Source: Gammaproteobacteria bacterium
GTDB lineage: Bacteria > Pseudomonadota > Gammaproteobacteria > Steroidobacterales > Steroidobacteraceae
Direction of reading: 5' to 3'
Assembly: GCA_020846815.1 (NCBI GenBank)
Contig: JADLDF010000010.1
Coordinates: 1 to 14,769, forward strand
DNA length: 14,769 nt
Under the pieces are notes generated by a model, which was given only the letters and a program-made list of their open reading frames with translations, was not told the DNA's origin and made no database searches. A program made the translations under genes and the position numbers. Below, piece after piece: positions 13,348-14,769 of this stretch (within the stretch, counting starts at the first letter, position 1; the number at the start of each line of letters is the position of its first letter).

Positions 13348-14742
13348 CTATTTTTCTTCTTCGTCGCCGACGCTGCGGAAATCGACGCCGAGCGAGCGCA
13401 GCTTGCGATAGAGGTGGGTGCGCTCCATGCCGACGCGCTTGGCGAGCTGGCCGACCTTGCCCTGGCAGAGCAGCAGCTGCTGCTGCAGGTAGGCGCGCTC
13501 GAACTGCTCGCGGGCCTCGCGCAGGGAAAGCGCCAGCAGGTCCTGCTTCACCAGCGGCTCATCGGCCGGCTGCGCCTGCGCGAGCTCGCGCTCGATCTCC
13601 TCCAGGCGGATCTCCTCGGCACCGCCCTGTACCAGCAACCGCTGCACCAGGGTGCGCAGCTCGCGGACGTTGTCGGGCCAGGGGTAGTTGCGCAGCCGGT
13701 TCTGCGCCGCGACGCTGAAACGCCGGAACGGCAGGCTCTCGGTGTCGACCAGGCGGTCGACGTAGTGGCGCAGCAGATCGGGCACGTCCTCGGCATAGTC
13801 GCGCAGCGGCGGGATGCGCACGACCAGGCCGTTGAGATGCGCGAGCAGGTCGCGCCGGAAGCCGCCGGGCGCGGCGCCGGCACGGTTCTCGATGCCGGGC
13901 TGGGCCGAGGAGACGATGCGCGCGCCGAAAGGCAGCGGGCGCGTGTCACCGACCCGCGTGAAGCTGCCGGCCTCGAGCACGCCGAGCAGCGCACGCTGCG
14001 CGTTGGCCGGCAGGTCCTCGATCTCGCTCAGGAACAGCGTGCCGCCGCCAGCCTGCTCGAGCAGGCCGGGCGCGGCGCCACCGGAACCATTGGCATCCTC
14101 GACGCCGCGGCCGAACAGCACGAGATCGGCATCCGCGGTACGCAACGCGCTGCCGACGACCGTGACGAACGGCTGGCCGGCGCGCGGGCCGGACTCGTGC
14201 AGGAAGCGCGCGAAGGCCTCGCGGCCCGCGCCGTGCTCGCCGACCAGCAGCACCGAGGTCGAGGCGCCCGCGATCTGCTGCAGCTCGGTGCGCAGCTGCT
14301 GGATCAGCCTGCTCTTGCCGACCGGCGCGACCGCCGCGGCCGCGAGCAGCTTGCCCGAGGAGCGGTGCTTACGGCCGGCCTCGAGCGCACGCTCGACGGT
14401 GCGCAGCAGCTTGGCGAGCGACAGCGGCTTCTCGACGAAGTCGAACGCGCCGAGACGGGTCGCCTCGACCGCGGTCTCGACAGTGCCGTGGCCGGACATC
14501 ATGACCACCGGGCTGCCGTCGGCGGCGCCGGCCTGCCATTCGCGCAGCAGGGTGATGCCGTCGGTGCCGGGCATCCAGATGTCGAGCAGCACGAGATCCG
14601 GCGCCTGGCGCGCGCGGCTGGTGCGGGCCTGGGCGGCATCGCCCGCGACCTCGACCTCGTAGCCCTCCTCGGACAGGATCTCCTTGAGGAGGCCCCGGAT
14701 TTCGGCCTCGTCGTCGACGACGAGAATGCGCGCTGCGCTCAT
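13348..14742 (-). CDS. NtrX-like response regulator with degenerate AAA+ domain
   Basis: This is a 464-residue protein with three parts. The receiver domain (1-120) is intact: acidic pair near D10-D11, phosphate acceptor D54 in LVLLDIWMPG, T/S in MMSGHG and K105 in VEKPL. The central AAA+ domain (about 140-375) is degenerate: the Walker A position reads GEHGAGRE (168-175), with Arg in place of the usual Lys; Walker B reads GGGTLFLSEIEDL (232-244), with Ser where Asp is normal; and the GAFTGA loop that contacts sigma-54 is replaced by a Gly/Ala-rich stretch (210-228). The C-terminal domain is a Fis-type helix-turn-helix (GQLAKRVGMERTHLYRKLRSLGV). GGAGGGAG (14748-14755) precedes the ATG by five bases. 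It most resembles NtrX; a sensor kinase gene may lie just outside the right edge. It probably regulates without ATP-driven sigma-54 activation. Confidence 0.87.
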   Translation of the reverse strand: MSAARILVVDDEAEIRGLLKEILSEEGYEVEVAGDAAQARTSRARQAPDLVLLDIWMPGTDGITLLREWQAGAADGSPVVMMSGHGTVETAVEATRLGAFDFVEKPLSLAKLLRTVERALEAGRKHRSSGKLLAAAAVAPVGKSRLIQQLRTELQQIAGASTSVLLVGEHGAGREAFARFLHESGPRAGQPFVTVVGSALRTADADLVLFGRGVEDANGSGGAAPGLLEQAGGGTLFLSEIEDLPANAQRALLGVLEAGSFTRVGDTRPLPFGARIVSSAQPGIENRAGAAPGGFRRDLLAHLNGLVVRIPPLRDYAEDVPDLLRHYVDRLVDTESLPFRRFSVAAQNRLRNYPWPDNVRELRTLVQRLLVQGGAEEIRLEEIERELAQAQPADEPLVKQDLLALSLREAREQFERAYLQQQLLLCQGKVGQLAKRVGMERTHLYRKLRSLGVDFRSVGDEEEK

Positions 14743-14769
14743 GCCCGCTCCCTCCGCAACTCCGACCGG

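Noticed and set aside
1..14769. CRISPR arrays, insertion sequences, tRNA or rRNA genes
   Set aside because: No regularly spaced repeats, transposase-like frames or structural RNA signatures were seen on either strand.

Overview
The window is high-GC proteobacterial DNA, most likely gammaproteobacterial. This placement is an inference from codon and protein style, TonB-type outer-membrane transport and an NtrX-like regulator; no rRNA or tRNA is present to confirm it. Nearly all genes are on the minus strand, and only two clear genes lie on the plus strand.

Layout. (1) Positions 1-1239: an accessory stretch. It holds a HipB-like repressor and the start of a HipA-like kinase (running off the left edge), preceded by an AT-rich leader with two overlapping palindromes, and then an orphan XRE/HigA-type antitoxin gene broken by an in-frame TGA. 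(2) Positions 1313-10174: a tightly packed nine-gene minus-strand operon. In transcription order it encodes a TonB-dependent receptor, a FecCD-type permease, an ABC ATPase, a FecB/BtuF-type periplasmic binding protein, a cysteine-rich SAM methyltransferase, a DUF4213/DUF364 protein, TonB, ExbB and ExbD. (3) Positions 10175-10368: a divergent control region with a ModE-like inverted repeat (CGTAATAT-N8-ATATAACG). (4) Positions 10369-11312, plus strand: a di-Mop molbindin (two tandem TOBE/Mop domains) overlapping a DUF2478 gene. (5) Positions 11342-14742, minus strand: a Cys/Met-metabolism-type PLP enzyme with a long N-terminal extension, and an NtrX-like response regulator whose AAA+ domain has lost its key motifs.

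How the genes may work together. Regions 2-4 look like one self-contained metal-uptake locus. The receptor would take a metal complex across the outer membrane, powered by a dedicated TonB-ExbB-ExbD; the binding protein and ABC transporter would move it into the cytoplasm; the methyltransferase and DUF364 protein could handle or build the ligand; the molbindin would hold oxyanion inside the cell. The molbindin, the DUF2478 protein and the ModE-like site in the shared promoter point to molybdate or tungstate, or a chelate of them, rather than iron, heme or cobalamin. FecCD-type molybdate importers are known (MolABC of Haemophilus), but a dedicated TonB-powered outer-membrane step with DUF364 and a methyltransferase is not something I recognise as characterised. 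This is the main candidate for a new system here; the substrate assignment is an inference.
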